64,000 nt of DNA from Cellulomonas edaphi (GTDB lineage: Bacteria > Actinomycetota > Actinomycetes > Actinomycetales > Cellulomonadaceae): NCBI RefSeq assembly GCF_030362815.1, contig NZ_JAUCGR010000002.1, positions 806,001-870,000 on the forward strand, written 5' to 3'. Shown here in pieces: positions 50,238 through 59,027 of the stretch. Each line of letters opens with the position of its first letter. Position 1 is the first letter of the stretch. A program made the translations under genes and the position numbers. Below the pieces are notes generated by a model, which did no database searches, was not told where the DNA came from, and saw only the letters and a list, made by a program, of their open reading frames with translations.

Positions 50238-52496
50238 TCAGGCGCGGTCGAGGAACTCGTCGCGGCGGTCGGCGAGGCGCGCGTCGATCGCCGCCTGCAG
50301 CGCGGGCCACGCGGACAGCTCGGCGTCCTGCTCGACGAGCGCCCGCGCGTCCGACCGGGCCTGGTCGATGAGCTCGCCGTCGCGCGTGACCCGCAGCAGC
50401 CGCAGCGACGTCGCGGCCCCCCACTGGGACGCGCCCAGGACGTCGCCCTCGCCGCGCTGCTCGAGGTCGAAGCCGGCGAGGGCGAAGCCGTCCCGCGTGC
50501 CGGCCACGGTCTGCACCCGCTCGCCCGCCGCCGAGTCGGCCGGCGCCGAGCTGACCAGCAGGCACACGCCGGGTGCCGAGCCGCGCCCGATGCGCCCGCG
50601 CAGCTGGTGCAGCTGCGACACGCCGAACCGGTCGGCGTCGAGGATCACCATAACGGTGGCCTCCGGCACGTCGACGCCCACCTCGACCACGGTCGTCGAG
50701 ACCAGCACGGGCACCGCGCCCGACGCGAAGTCCGCGAGCGCACGCTCCTTGTCCTCCGGGGCCATCCGGCCGTGCAGGACGCCCACGCCGATGCCCGCGA
50801 GGTCGGGCAGCCGTCCGAGCTCCTCGGCCACCTCCGTCACCGCGCGCAGCGGCCGGCGGGGCGCGGCGGCAGCGTCGGCGAGCGTCACCGGCTCGTCGGC
50901 CACCAGCTCCGCCCCGTCGTCGTCGTCGCCGTCGATCCGGGCGCACACCACGTACGCGCGGCCGCCGGAGTCGACCTCCTCGCGCACGCGCTTCCACGTC
51001 CGCGCCACCCACGCGGCGTTGTCCGCCGGGACGACGTGCGTGCTCACCCCGCTGCGCCCAGCCGGGACCTCGGTCAGCACGGACGTCTCGAGGTCGCCGA
51101 ACACCGTCATCGCGACCGTCCGCGGGATGGGCGTGGCGGTCATGACCAGCAGGTGCGGGCTGACCGCGGCCTTCGCGCGCAGGGTGTCACGCTGCTCGAC
51201 GCCGAACTTGTGCTGCTCGTCCACCACCACGAGGCCCAGCTCGGCGAACTGCACGTTCTTGGACAGCAGCGCGTGCGTCCCCACCACGATGCCCGCGGCA
51301 CCGCTGGCCGCGTCCAGCAGCGCGTCGCGCCGGGCCGCGGTCGACAGCGACCCCGTGAGCAGCGCCACGCGTGTCCCGACGTCGGCGCCGCCGAGCATCC
51401 CGCCCTCGGCGAGATCCCCCAGCAGCGCGCGCAGCGACCGTGCGTGCTGCGACGCCAGCACCTCGGTGGGGGCGAGCAGCGCCGCCTGGCCGCCCGCGTC
51501 GACCACCTGCAGCATCGCGCGCAGCGCCACGACCGTCTTGCCGGACCCGACCTCGCCCTGGAGGAGCCGCTGCATGGGCACCGACTGCGCGAGCTCGGCG
51601 GCCAGTTCGGCACCGACCGCCCGCTGGCCCTCCGTGAGGCTGAACGGCAGCCGCGCGTCGAACGCGTCCAGCAGTCCGCCCTCGACGCGCGGGCGGGCGG
51701 TCGCCGGCTCGGCCGCGGCGCGGGCCCGACGCCTCGCCAGCTCGGCCTGGAGCACGAACGCCTCCTCGTAGCGCAGCCGGTGCCGCGCGCGCTTCCAGTC
51801 CTGGTCGGTGCGCGGCACGTGGACGTCGTACAAGGCCTGGCGCAGAGGGCCCAGGGCCCGGGCCTCGCGCACCTGCGCGGGTACCGGGTCGCTGATCTCG
51901 TCGTCGCGCAGCGGCTCGACCACGAGACGGGCCACCGCGCGGATCTTGCCCGACTCGAGTTTGGCGCTCGCCGGGTAGATGGGGGTGGGCCAGCCCGCCT
52001 CCTCGCGGGCGCGCTGCTCCTGCTCGTCGTCGTCACCGTCGAACCAGTCGGCCTTGGGGTTGGTGAGCTGAGCCTGGTCCATGAACACCGAGACCTTGCC
52101 CGTGAACAGGCCGCGCCGCCCGCGACGCATCGACTCGACCATGTGCTGGGCCATGCCCGGCCGCTTGGTGAAGAACGTGGCCCGCAGCGAGCGGGTGCCG
52201 TCGGTGATCTCGAGCTCGACGCGCGGCGCGCCGTCCTTGCGGGCGTACTTGATGGTCGCGTGCTTGACCGCGGCGACGATCGAGACGGTTTCCCCGACCA
52301 CCAGGCCCGAGATGTCGGTCAGCGTCGACGGGTCGGCGTACCGGCGCGGGTAGTAGCGCAGCACGTCGCCCGCCGTGCGCACGCCGAGCGCCTCGAACGC
52401 CTTGCCCATGCGCGGCGCGAGCGAGCCGATGGGCTTGTCCAGCACACCGGCCGATCCGACGCGATCCTCGTACCCGACGTCACGACGAGTCGCCAC
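50238..52496 (-). CDS. recG: ATP-dependent DNA helicase RecG
   Basis: Rescues stalled replication forks and branched DNA. The 752-aa protein has an N-terminal wedge/OB domain (YPRRYADPSTLTDISGLVVG), Walker A LLQGEVGSGKTVVAL, APTEVLASQH, DEQHKFGVEQR (Lys where many have Arg), MTATPIPRT, VLHGRMAPEDKERAL and QLRGRIGRG. Acidic inserts (DGDDDEQEQ and DGDDDDGAE) are larger than in E. coli. GTG start 52496 is 4 nt after the DAK2 gene stop. Confidence 0.96.
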   Translation of the reverse strand: MATRRDVGYEDRVGSAGVLDKPIGSLAPRMGKAFEALGVRTAGDVLRYYPRRYADPSTLTDISGLVVGETVSIVAAVKHATIKYARKDGAPRVELEITDGTRSLRATFFTKRPGMAQHMVESMRRGRRGLFTGKVSVFMDQAQLTNPKADWFDGDDDEQEQRAREEAGWPTPIYPASAKLESGKIRAVARLVVEPLRDDEISDPVPAQVREARALGPLRQALYDVHVPRTDQDWKRARHRLRYEEAFVLQAELARRRARAAAEPATARPRVEGGLLDAFDARLPFSLTEGQRAVGAELAAELAQSVPMQRLLQGEVGSGKTVVALRAMLQVVDAGGQAALLAPTEVLASQHARSLRALLGDLAEGGMLGGADVGTRVALLTGSLSTAARRDALLDAASGAAGIVVGTHALLSKNVQFAELGLVVVDEQHKFGVEQRDTLRAKAAVSPHLLVMTATPIPRTVAMTVFGDLETSVLTEVPAGRSGVSTHVVPADNAAWVARTWKRVREEVDSGGRAYVVCARIDGDDDDGAELVADEPVTLADAAAAPRRPLRAVTEVAEELGRLPDLAGIGVGVLHGRMAPEDKERALADFASGAVPVLVSTTVVEVGVDVPEATVMVILDADRFGVSQLHQLRGRIGRGSAPGVCLLVSSAPADSAAGERVQTVAGTRDGFALAGFDLEQRGEGDVLGASQWGAATSLRLLRVTRDGELIDQARSDARALVEQDAELSAWPALQAAIDARLADRRDEFLDRA

Positions 52497-52500
52497 GGCG

Positions 52501-53964
52501 TCAGTCCAGCCCCGCCGCGAGCAGCGGACCGTGCCCCGTGGGGCCGACGAACGTCACCTCGAACGCCGGGCCCGCGCGTTCGATCCGCGCGCGGGCGTCG
52601 TCCTCGAGCGGCTCCCGGTGCAGCACCGTGAGGTTCTCGCCGGGCCCCTCGAGACCGCCGACGAGCGCCTCGAACGACGCGGCGTCGTCGGCGACGGCGA
52701 CCTGCAGCCGCGCGAGCGCGGCGGTGGCCGACTCCTCGGCCGTCCCGTCGGCGGCGACGAACGCCAGGGCAGCGACCGCGGCGCGCAGCTCGTCGGCCGC
52801 GTCGAGCACCACGAGGCCGTCGCCGTGGCTCCGCGCGAGGGCGGAGACCTGGTCGGCCTCGAGCCCGCCGCCGGGGAGCAGCACCACGCGGCCCGCCCCC
52901 GTGTCGGTGACGGCGCGCGTGACGTGCTCGGCGGTGACCACGGCCTCGGGGCAGCGCACGACCGTGACCGCACCGGCGGCGGCGAACCAGGGCGCGAGCG
53001 CGGTGGAGGCGGTGCACACCACGAGCCCGGGCGCCCCCGCGGTGACCGTGTGGGAGGACTCGAGCTGCCGCACCACCACCTGCTCGCGGACGCCCACCTC
53101 GCACAGGGCGATCGCCGCGGCGGGGTCGTCCGTGTGCACGTGCACGTGCCACCACCCGTCCGCACCCACCACCGCGACCGAGTCGCCGACGGTGCCCAGC
53201 GACGTGCGCAGCTCGGCTCCGAGGTCGCGCGGTCCTCCGCGCACGAGAGCCATCACCTCGTACGCGCCTCCCGCGGGGCCGGCCTCGGCGGCATCGCCGC
53301 CCAGCGCGCGCGCGGCGGGCAGCCAGTCGAGGTCGGGCACCGGGTCGGGCGCACCGGCGGCCACCCTGGCGAGCGCGCCGAGCACCACGAGCAGCGCGCA
53401 CGCGCCCGCGTCCAGCACGTGCGCGCGGCGCAGCACGGGGTGGGCGGCGCTGATGGTGGCCAGCGCCCGGTGCGCGTCGTCGACGACCTCGGCGAGCATC
53501 GTCGGCAGGTCCGCGCCCGCGTCGGCGGCGATGATCGCGCCCTGAGCCACCTCGTCGGCGACCGTGAGGACCGTGCCCTCCTGGGGGTCGGCGAGCGCCT
53601 GACGGGCCGAGCGTGCGGCACCAGCGAGGGCCGCGGACGCCTCGCGCGCGTCGGGGGCAGCGCCGAGCCCCCGCGCGAGGCCGGCCAGGTACTGGCTCAG
53701 GATCACGCCCGAGTTGCCGCGTGCCGCCACCATCGCGCCCCGGGCGAACGCCGCCGCCACCTGGTGCGCGTCGGCGTCGTCGGGTGCCAGCTCCACGGCG
53801 TCCGCTCCGCCCACCACGGTGAGCAGCACGTTGGTGCCCGTGTCGGAGTCGGCCACCGGGAACACGTTGACGGCGTCGATCCGCTCGCGTGCGCGCTCGA
53901 GACCGGTGCGGGCCGCGCGCGCCCAGGCGCGCACCGCCCCGCCGTCGAGCCTGTCCGTCGTCAC
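52501..53964 (-). CDS. DAK2-domain kinase-like protein (FakA/YloV family)
   Basis: A 487-aa two-domain protein. The N-terminal DhaL-type domain holds RIDAVNVFPVADSDTGTNVL with the Asp cluster that binds Mg-ATP, ARGNSGVILSQYLAGLARG and AHVLDAGACALLVVLGAL. The C-terminal DAK1/DegV-related half follows (VHVHTDDPAAAI onwards). In Firmicutes the homologue phosphorylates fatty acids bound by FakB; the actinobacterial role is unproven. The start is uncertain: GTG 53964 is chosen because homologues begin just before RLDGGAVRAW, but ATG 54075 and GTG 53988 are also open. Divergent from rpmB and upstream of recG, a common order. Confidence 0.85.
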   Translation of the reverse strand: MTTDRLDGGAVRAWARAARTGLERARERIDAVNVFPVADSDTGTNVLLTVVGGADAVELAPDDADAHQVAAAFARGAMVAARGNSGVILSQYLAGLARGLGAAPDAREASAALAGAARSARQALADPQEGTVLTVADEVAQGAIIAADAGADLPTMLAEVVDDAHRALATISAAHPVLRRAHVLDAGACALLVVLGALARVAAGAPDPVPDLDWLPAARALGGDAAEAGPAGGAYEVMALVRGGPRDLGAELRTSLGTVGDSVAVVGADGWWHVHVHTDDPAAAIALCEVGVREQVVVRQLESSHTVTAGAPGLVVCTASTALAPWFAAAGAVTVVRCPEAVVTAEHVTRAVTDTGAGRVVLLPGGGLEADQVSALARSHGDGLVVLDAADELRAAVAALAFVAADGTAEESATAALARLQVAVADDAASFEALVGGLEGPGENLTVLHREPLEDDARARIERAGPAFEVTFVGPTGHGPLLAAGLD

Positions 53965-54056
53965 GTCCGCCTGCGTCCCCTCGTCCACGCGCGTCGATCC
54001 CGCCGTGCCGCGCCCCTGCGCGACCCGCCCCACACCCTGCCCCATCCCGGCGACAT

Positions 54057-54085
54057 TTGGGCGCCGCCCGGGCATGGGCTAGTCT
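54057..54085 (+). promoter_or_regulatory. rpmB promoter
   Basis: -35 TTGGGC (54057-54062), 17-nt spacer, -10 TAGTCT (54080-54085). It implies a leader of about 180 nt before the rpmB start. Confidence 0.65.
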
Positions 54086-54094
54086 TGACCGGTT

Positions 54095-54112
54095 GCCCGA
54101 AGGACTTCGGGC
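54095..54112 (+). other. Hairpin at the start of the rpmB leader
   Basis: GCCCGA (54095-54100) and TCGGGC (54107-54112) with a small loop, extendable by a T-A pair outside, lie just after the predicted transcript start. The 160-nt leader that follows (to 54275) has no ORF; it could be an autoregulatory r-protein leader. That role is conjecture. Confidence 0.4.
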
Positions 54113-54275
54113 ACCTGAGGCGCGCGGACTTCGTCTGCACGGCCCGCATCCGCATCCCGGAGACGGTCCACAGTCGTTGCGTGCGCCCGGCACAAGCTTC
54201 GCCGCTCTCGCGGCGTGACCGCACACCATCGGGTCCGATCGCTTCGGCCCGGAACCGAGAACACAGGAGAAGATC

Positions 54276-54467
54276 GTGGCTGCCAACTGCGACGTCTGCG
54301 CCAAGGGCCCGAGCTTCGGGCACAGCATCTCGCACTCGCACATCCGCAACAAGCGCCGCTGGAACCCGAACATCCAGCGCGTGCGCGCCGTGGTCGCGGG
54401 TACGCCCAAGCGCCTCAACGTGTGCACCTCGTGCCTCAAGGCCGGCAAGGTCCAGCGCGCCGTCTGA
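54276..54467 (+). CDS. rpmB: 50S ribosomal protein L28, zinc-binding form
   Basis: A 63-aa L28: AANCDVCAKGPSFGHSISHS, then NKRRWNPNIQRVRAVV and RLNVCTSCLKAGKVQRAV. Cys5, Cys8, Cys50 and Cys53 are the zinc ligands of the C+ form. GTG start with an AGGAGA site 6 nt upstream. Followed by a strong terminator, so it is monocistronic. Confidence 0.97.
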   Translation: MAANCDVCAKGPSFGHSISHSHIRNKRRWNPNIQRVRAVVAGTPKRLNVCTSCLKAGKVQRAV

Positions 54468-54493
54468 CGTCTCGGCGTCGACCGGACGCCCGC

Positions 54494-54530
54494 GCGAAGG
54501 CCCGCACCGTTCATCGGTGCGGGCCTTCGC
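54494..54530 (+). terminator. rpmB terminator
   Basis: A perfect 16-bp stem (GCGAAGGCCCGCACCG at 54494-54509 with 54515-54530), loop TTCAT, located 27 nt after the rpmB stop. No T-run, as is common in GC-rich actinobacteria. Confidence 0.85.
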
Positions 54531-54561
54531 CATGCTCGCGGCTTGTGGCAGGGTGACACCC

Positions 54562-55086
54562 ATGACGGAGCAGCTCGACGAGGTGACCATCCGCATCGCC
54601 CAGCCGGACGACGCGCTGGCCCTGGCCCAGGTGCACGTCCGCTCCTGGCAGGAGGCGTACGCCGACATCGTCCCCGCTGCCTACCTCGCGTCGCTGGACC
54701 CGGTGGCGCGCGCCGAGCAGTGGGCGACCGACCTGCGGCGCGGTCCGCAGGACGGCGTGACCACCTGGGTCGCGGTCGCGGGAGAGCGGCACGTGGGCTT
54801 CGTCTCCCTGGGTCCGGCCCGCGACGAGGATGCGAGCCGCGGGGACCGCGAGATCTACTCGATCTACCTCGATCCCGGCACCTGGGGCCACGGTGTCGCG
54901 CGCGAGCTCATGCGCACCGTGATCGGCGAGACCGGCGAGCGCACCCGCATCCTGCTGTGGGTGCTGGCCGCGAACGAGCGGGCGCGGCACTTCTACCGTC
55001 GGCACGGCTTCCACGCCGACGGGGTCGAGCGGTACGAGAACGTCGGCGGCGCCGACCTGCTCGAGGTCCGCTACCGCCGCAACTGA
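54562..55086 (+). CDS. GNAT family N-acetyltransferase
   Basis: A 174-aa single-domain GNAT. The N-terminus VTIRIAQPDDALALAQVHVR and SWQEAYADIVPAAYLASLDP is the pattern of a common actinobacterial GNAT subgroup. The acetyl-CoA segment is IYSIYLDPGTWGHGVARELM, and RARHFYRRHGFHADGVER closes the fold. Start ATG 54562. It ends 5 nt before the convergent thiL stop. Substrate unknown. Confidence 0.9.
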   Translation: MTEQLDEVTIRIAQPDDALALAQVHVRSWQEAYADIVPAAYLASLDPVARAEQWATDLRRGPQDGVTTWVAVAGERHVGFVSLGPARDEDASRGDREIYSIYLDPGTWGHGVARELMRTVIGETGERTRILLWVLAANERARHFYRRHGFHADGVERYENVGGADLLEVRYRRN

Positions 55087-55091
55087 GCGGG

Positions 55092-56075
55092 TCAGCGCTC
55101 GAAGTGGTCCCAGCCGCCGGTGCCGGACCACGGCTCGCCCTGCACGAGCACGCCCGGCGCACCCGACACGACGCGCCCGACTGCGGCGAACCCGACCGGG
55201 AGCGTGGCGGACGCCGGGAACGTCGCCAGCAGGCCGTGGTCCTCTCCCCCGGTCATGACCCAGTCGCCCGCGTCGGCGGCCAGCTCGCGCGCGGCCGGCT
55301 CGAGCGCGGCGAGGTCGGCGGCAAAGGCGCTCGGTCCCTCGAGGTCGAGCGCGACCCCGCTGGCCCGGGCGATGCGGCCCGCATCACGCAGCAGCCCGTC
55401 CGAGACGTCGAGCATCGCGCTGGCCCCGGCCCGCGCCGCGGCGACCCCGGACGCGAGCGGCGAGGACGGCCGCAGATACGCGTCCACGAGGCCGGGGTGC
55501 GCGGCACCTCGGCCGGCTTCGAGCAGCGCCCAGCCGGCGGCCGAGCGTCCCCGCACACCGGCGTGCGCGACCACGTCGCCGGCGCGCGCGCCGCTGCGCA
55601 GCACGGGATCGCGCCCTTCGAGATCCCCGTGGGCCGTCACCGAGACGACGACGACGGGCCCCCCGGACAGGTCACCACCGACCACGCCCACGTCGAGCGG
55701 ACCGCACACCGCCGCGAACCCCCGCGCGAGGTCCTCGACCCACTGCGCCGGGAGGTCGCCGGGGACGACGAGCGAGACCACCAGGCTGGTCGGGTGCGCA
55801 CCCATCGCGGCGACGTCGGCGAGGTTCTGCACCGCGGCTCGCTGCCCCACGTCGGACCCGTCTGACCAGCGGCGCCGAAAGTGGTGGTCCTCGACCAGCA
55901 CGTCCGTGGTGACCACGAACCGCCCGTCGGGTGCCGCGACGACGGCCGCGTCGTCGCCGGGAGGCACGAGGGTGGCCGCACCGCGCGGCAGCTGCGGGAG
56001 GATGCGCGCCAGCAGGGCGTCCTCGTCGAGCTCACCGACGAGGGGGCCGTCGGCGGGCGAGGAGGGGCTGTTCAC
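55092..56075 (-). CDS. thiL: Thiamine-monophosphate kinase
   Basis: Final step of thiamine diphosphate synthesis. The 327-aa AIR-synthase-like enzyme has LVPPGDDAAVVAAPDGRFVV, TTDVLVEDHHFRRRW, AVQNLADVAAMGAHPTSLVV, the MLDVSDGLLRDAGRIA block and WVMTGGEDHGLLATFP. GTG 56075-56073 is chosen: a -10 box TAGCGT (56088-56083) ends 7 nt upstream, which fits a leaderless message, and the length matches the family. GTG 56111 would add 12 residues across the promoter. Confidence 0.94.
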   Translation of the reverse strand: MNSPSSPADGPLVGELDEDALLARILPQLPRGAATLVPPGDDAAVVAAPDGRFVVTTDVLVEDHHFRRRWSDGSDVGQRAAVQNLADVAAMGAHPTSLVVSLVVPGDLPAQWVEDLARGFAAVCGPLDVGVVGGDLSGGPVVVVSVTAHGDLEGRDPVLRSGARAGDVVAHAGVRGRSAAGWALLEAGRGAAHPGLVDAYLRPSSPLASGVAAARAGASAMLDVSDGLLRDAGRIARASGVALDLEGPSAFAADLAALEPAARELAADAGDWVMTGGEDHGLLATFPASATLPVGFAAVGRVVSGAPGVLVQGEPWSGTGGWDHFER

Positions 56076-56082
56076 GGGGGCC

Positions 56083-56151
56083 ACGCTAGACGAGCGTGCG
56101 GCACGGATCACAGCCGCCCGTGCCGGTTGCGCTGCGCGGGGCGGCTAGCGT
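56083..56151. promoter_or_regulatory. Divergent -10 boxes of two leaderless genes
   Basis: Minus-strand TAGCGT (56088-56083) lies 7 nt before the thiL GTG, and plus-strand TAGCGT (56146-56151) lies 6 nt before the DUF3515 GTG at 56158. Both are embedded in the identical string CTAGCGTGGC. Neither gene has a Shine-Dalgarno site. Confidence 0.65.
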
Positions 56152-56157
56152 GGCGGG

Positions 56158-56637
56158 GTGCGTAGACGACCACCGGCCCTGCTGGCCTTCGCGGGCGTCG
56201 TCCTCGTGGCCGGCTGCTCGGCGACGATCCCCACCACGGTCGCCCCGCACGCCACCGACCCCGTCTGCGCGGACGTGGTGCTGTCCACGCCTGACGAGCT
56301 GTCCGGCCTGGAGCGGCGAGACACGAACGCGCAGGCGACGACCGCCTGGGGAGATCCCGAGGGGGCGATCGTCCTGCGCTGCGGCGTCGAGCCGCTGGGT
56401 CCGACCACGGACCGGTGCGTCACCGTGGAGTCCCCCGACGGCACGAGCGTCGACTGGGTCGTCACGCAGGGCGACTCCGAGGACGACGACGGCGCCGCGA
56501 CGTTCGTCACCTACGGGCGGGTGCCGGCCGTCGAGGTCCGGGTTCCTGCGTCGGTCCGCGCGCAGCACTCGACGTCCCTGCTGATCGACCTCGGCGCCGC
56601 GGTGTCACGCACCGAGAAGCAGCGGGCCTGCCTGTAG
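56158..56637 (+). CDS. DUF3515 lipoprotein
   Basis: A 159-aa secreted lipoprotein. The signal peptide ALLAFAGVVLVAGCSA has its lipobox at VAGC (Cys20). The mature part carries conserved Cys residues in DPVCADVV, VLRCGVEP and TDRCVTVES, matching the DUF3515 family of actinobacteria. Function unknown; the gene is usually next to thiL and ddl, as here. GTG start directly after a -10 box. Its stop abuts the convergent ddl stop (TAG then CTA). Confidence 0.9.
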   Translation: MRRRPPALLAFAGVVLVAGCSATIPTTVAPHATDPVCADVVLSTPDELSGLERRDTNAQATTAWGDPEGAIVLRCGVEPLGPTTDRCVTVESPDGTSVDWVVTQGDSEDDDGAATFVTYGRVPAVEVRVPASVRAQHSTSLLIDLGAAVSRTEKQRACL

Positions 56638-57813
56638 CTAGCGCAGGCCCGTGGGACGGTGCAGCGCCAGCTGGACCAGCTCGTCGACCAGCTGGGGGTA
56701 CTCGACGCCCGAGGCCTGCCACATCCGCGGGTACATGGAGAACGGCGTGAAGCCGGGCATGGTGTTGATCTCGTTCACCACCACCTCGCCGTCGGGCGTG
56801 ACGAACACGTCGACGCGGGCCAGGCCCTCGCAGCCCACCGCCTCGAACGAGCGCACCGCGACGTCCTGGACCTTGGCGACGACGTCGTCCGGCAGGTCGG
56901 CGGGGCACGCGAGGGTGACTCCGCCCTCGTCGAGGTACTTCGCCTCGAAGTCGTAGAAGGCGTGGCGGTCGTCGGTCACGATGATCTCGCCGGGCAGGGA
57001 CGCGCGGGCGCGCTCGCCGTCGTGACCACCGAGCACGCCGCACTCGATCTCGCGGCCGACGATGCCGGACTCGACGACGATCTTCGGGTCGTGCTGCGCG
57101 GCCGCCTCGATCGCGGCGGGCAGGTCGGCCAGGTCGTCGACGCGGGAGATGCCGAGGCTGGACCCGGCCCGCGCCGGCTTGACGAACAGCGGGAGCCCCA
57201 GCGGCTCCACTCGGGCCGTCGCCGCCGCGGGGTCGCGGTTGAACTCTCCGGGCGCGAGCACCACGAAGGGCCCCACGGGCAGGCCGTGCCCGGCGAGCAC
57301 GACCTTCATCATGTGCTTGTCCATGCCGACGGCCGACGCCAGCACACCGGCGCCGACGTAGCGCACGTCGGCGAGCTCGAGCAGGCCCTGGAGCGTGCCG
57401 TCCTCCCCGAACGGGCCGTGCAGGAGCGGGAACACCACGTCGACGCCACCCAGCGCGCGGGGCAGCTCCCCCGGCTCGAGCACCTGCACGTCGCGGTCGT
57501 CGACCGCCTGGGGCAGCAGCACGTGCGACGCGGTGTCGTCGACCTGCGGCAGGCGACCGTCGGTGATGGCCCAGCGCTCCGGGTCGTCGTCCGCGAGCAC
57601 CCAGCGGCCCGTGGGGGTGATGCCGACCGCGAGCACGTCGTACTGCTCGCGGTCCAGGGCGCGCAGGACGCCGCCCGCGGTGGCGCAGCTGATCGCGTGC
57701 TCGCCGGACCGGCCGCCGAACAGCACCATCACGCGGGGTCGGCGTTCGGCCAGCACCCACTGCGCGGACTCGTCGGTGGCGGGCAGGGCCTCGGGGTCGG
57801 GCGTCGCGTTCAT
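56638..57813 (-). CDS. ddl: D-alanine--D-alanine ligase
   Basis: Makes D-Ala-D-Ala for peptidoglycan. The 391-aa ATP-grasp enzyme has VMVLFGGRSGEHAISCATAG at the N-terminus, FPLLHGPFGEDGTLQGLLEL, VGAGVLASAVGMDKHMMK, FVKPARAGSSLGISRV and the C-terminal VNEINTMPGFTPFSMYPRMW. The Tyr/Phe specificity area reads as a D-Ala:D-Ala enzyme, not D-Lac. ATG 57813-57811 follows a -10-like TAGGGT (57827-57822) by 8 nt. Divergent from the PLP enzyme. Confidence 0.96.
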   Translation of the reverse strand: MNATPDPEALPATDESAQWVLAERRPRVMVLFGGRSGEHAISCATAGGVLRALDREQYDVLAVGITPTGRWVLADDDPERWAITDGRLPQVDDTASHVLLPQAVDDRDVQVLEPGELPRALGGVDVVFPLLHGPFGEDGTLQGLLELADVRYVGAGVLASAVGMDKHMMKVVLAGHGLPVGPFVVLAPGEFNRDPAAATARVEPLGLPLFVKPARAGSSLGISRVDDLADLPAAIEAAAQHDPKIVVESGIVGREIECGVLGGHDGERARASLPGEIIVTDDRHAFYDFEAKYLDEGGVTLACPADLPDDVVAKVQDVAVRSFEAVGCEGLARVDVFVTPDGEVVVNEINTMPGFTPFSMYPRMWQASGVEYPQLVDELVQLALHRPTGLR

Positions 57814-57821
57814 CGGCCCCG

Positions 57822-57871
57822 ACCCTACCCGTCCGCACGGACGGCGCTTGCGCGCCCGAGCGCCGTACCCT
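57822..57871. promoter_or_regulatory. Divergent promoter region between ddl and the PLP enzyme gene
   Basis: Minus-strand -10 TAGGGT (57827-57822) serves ddl and plus-strand TACCCT (57866-57871) serves the gene at 57879. Each is 7-8 nt from the start codon, so both messages are probably leaderless. No clear -35 boxes. Confidence 0.55.
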
Positions 57872-57878
57872 GCTCTGC

Positions 57879-59027
57879 GTGAACCACGACGCGTCCCTCG
57901 CACCCGCCACCGTCACGGTCGCCGCCGGCCGGCCCGACCGCGCCCAGGGTGCGGCCGTCAACCCGCCGGTGGTCCTGTCCTCGACGTTCGTGTCGCAGGG
58001 CGTCCCGGGGTCGGGCGAGCTGCTCTACGGCCGCATCGACGCCGACTCCTGGCACCCCTTCGAGCAGGTCCTCGGCGAGCTCGAGCAGTCGGCGCATCCC
58101 GCGCTCGTGTTCGGCTCGGGGATGGCGGCGATCGCCGCGGCGCTCTCCCTCGTGCCCCCGGGCGGCCGCCTCGTCCTTCCCCGGCACTGCTACCAGGTCA
58201 CGCTCGGCTTCGCCGCCGACCTCGCCGCGCGCCAGGGCGTCGACGTCGTGCTCGTCGACATCGACGACACGGCCGCCGTGGTGGCAGCGGTGCAGGGTGC
58301 GTCGATGCTGTGGGTCGAGTCCCCCACCAACCCCATGCTCGAGGTCGCCGACCTGCCCGCTCTGGTCGAGGCCGCGCACGCCGCGGGCGCCCTGGTGGGG
58401 GTCGACAACACGTTCGCCACCCCCCTCGTGCAGCGCCCCCTGAGGCAGGGCGCGGACGTCGTGGTGCACTCGGTCACCAAGTACCTCGCGGGCCACAGCG
58501 ACGTGGTGCTGGGCGCGGCGCTGGCCGACGACGACGACCTGCACGCCCGCCTGCACGCGTACCGCACCCTGCACGGCTCGATCGCCGGTCCGTTCGAGAC
58601 CTGGCTCGCGCTGCGCGGCCTGCGCACCCTCGCGCTGCGGGTCGAGCGCGCCCAGGCCAACGCGGCCGAGCTGGCGCGCCGGCTCTCGACGCATCGCGCG
58701 GTGCTCTCCGTGCGGCACCCGAGCCTGCCCGGCGACCCGGGCCACGAGCGCGCGGCGCGGCTCATGGACGGCTTCGGCTCGATCATCGGGCTCCGCCCGC
58801 GAGGCGGGGTCGCGGCCGCCGACGCCGTGGTCGCCGCGCTGTCGCTGTGGGTCCCGGCCACGAGCCTGGGCGGGGTCGAGTCGAGCCTCGAGCGGCGGCG
58901 CCGCTTCGCCACCGAGTCGCCGACCGTGCCCGAGGACCTCCTGCGGCTCTCGGTGGGCATCGAGGACGTCGAGGACCTCTGGGCGGACCTGTCCGCCGCG
59001 CTGGACGGCCTGGAGGGCGAGGGCTAG
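57879..59027 (+). CDS. Cys/Met-metabolism PLP-dependent enzyme (cystathionine gamma-synthase/lyase-like)
   Basis: A 382-aa fold-type I PLP enzyme. Motifs: VVLSSTFVSQG and LYGRIDADSWHPFEQVLGEL at the substrate entry, FGSGMAAIAAALSLVPPGG, WVESPTNPMLEVADL, VGVDNTFATPLVQRPLRQGA, and the Schiff-base Lys201 in VVHSVTKYLAGHSDVVLGA. GTSLGGVESSLE-like ATSLGGVESSLERR ends the core. The family includes cystathionine synthases and lyases; the exact reaction is not decided by sequence. GTG start with a -10 box 7 nt upstream. Its stop TAG shares the CTAG with the convergent gpsA stop. Confidence 0.92.
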   Translation: MNHDASLAPATVTVAAGRPDRAQGAAVNPPVVLSSTFVSQGVPGSGELLYGRIDADSWHPFEQVLGELEQSAHPALVFGSGMAAIAAALSLVPPGGRLVLPRHCYQVTLGFAADLAARQGVDVVLVDIDDTAAVVAAVQGASMLWVESPTNPMLEVADLPALVEAAHAAGALVGVDNTFATPLVQRPLRQGADVVVHSVTKYLAGHSDVVLGAALADDDDLHARLHAYRTLHGSIAGPFETWLALRGLRTLALRVERAQANAAELARRLSTHRAVLSVRHPSLPGDPGHERAARLMDGFGSIIGLRPRGGVAAADAVVAALSLWVPATSLGGVESSLERRRRFATESPTVPEDLLRLSVGIEDVEDLWADLSAALDGLEGEG

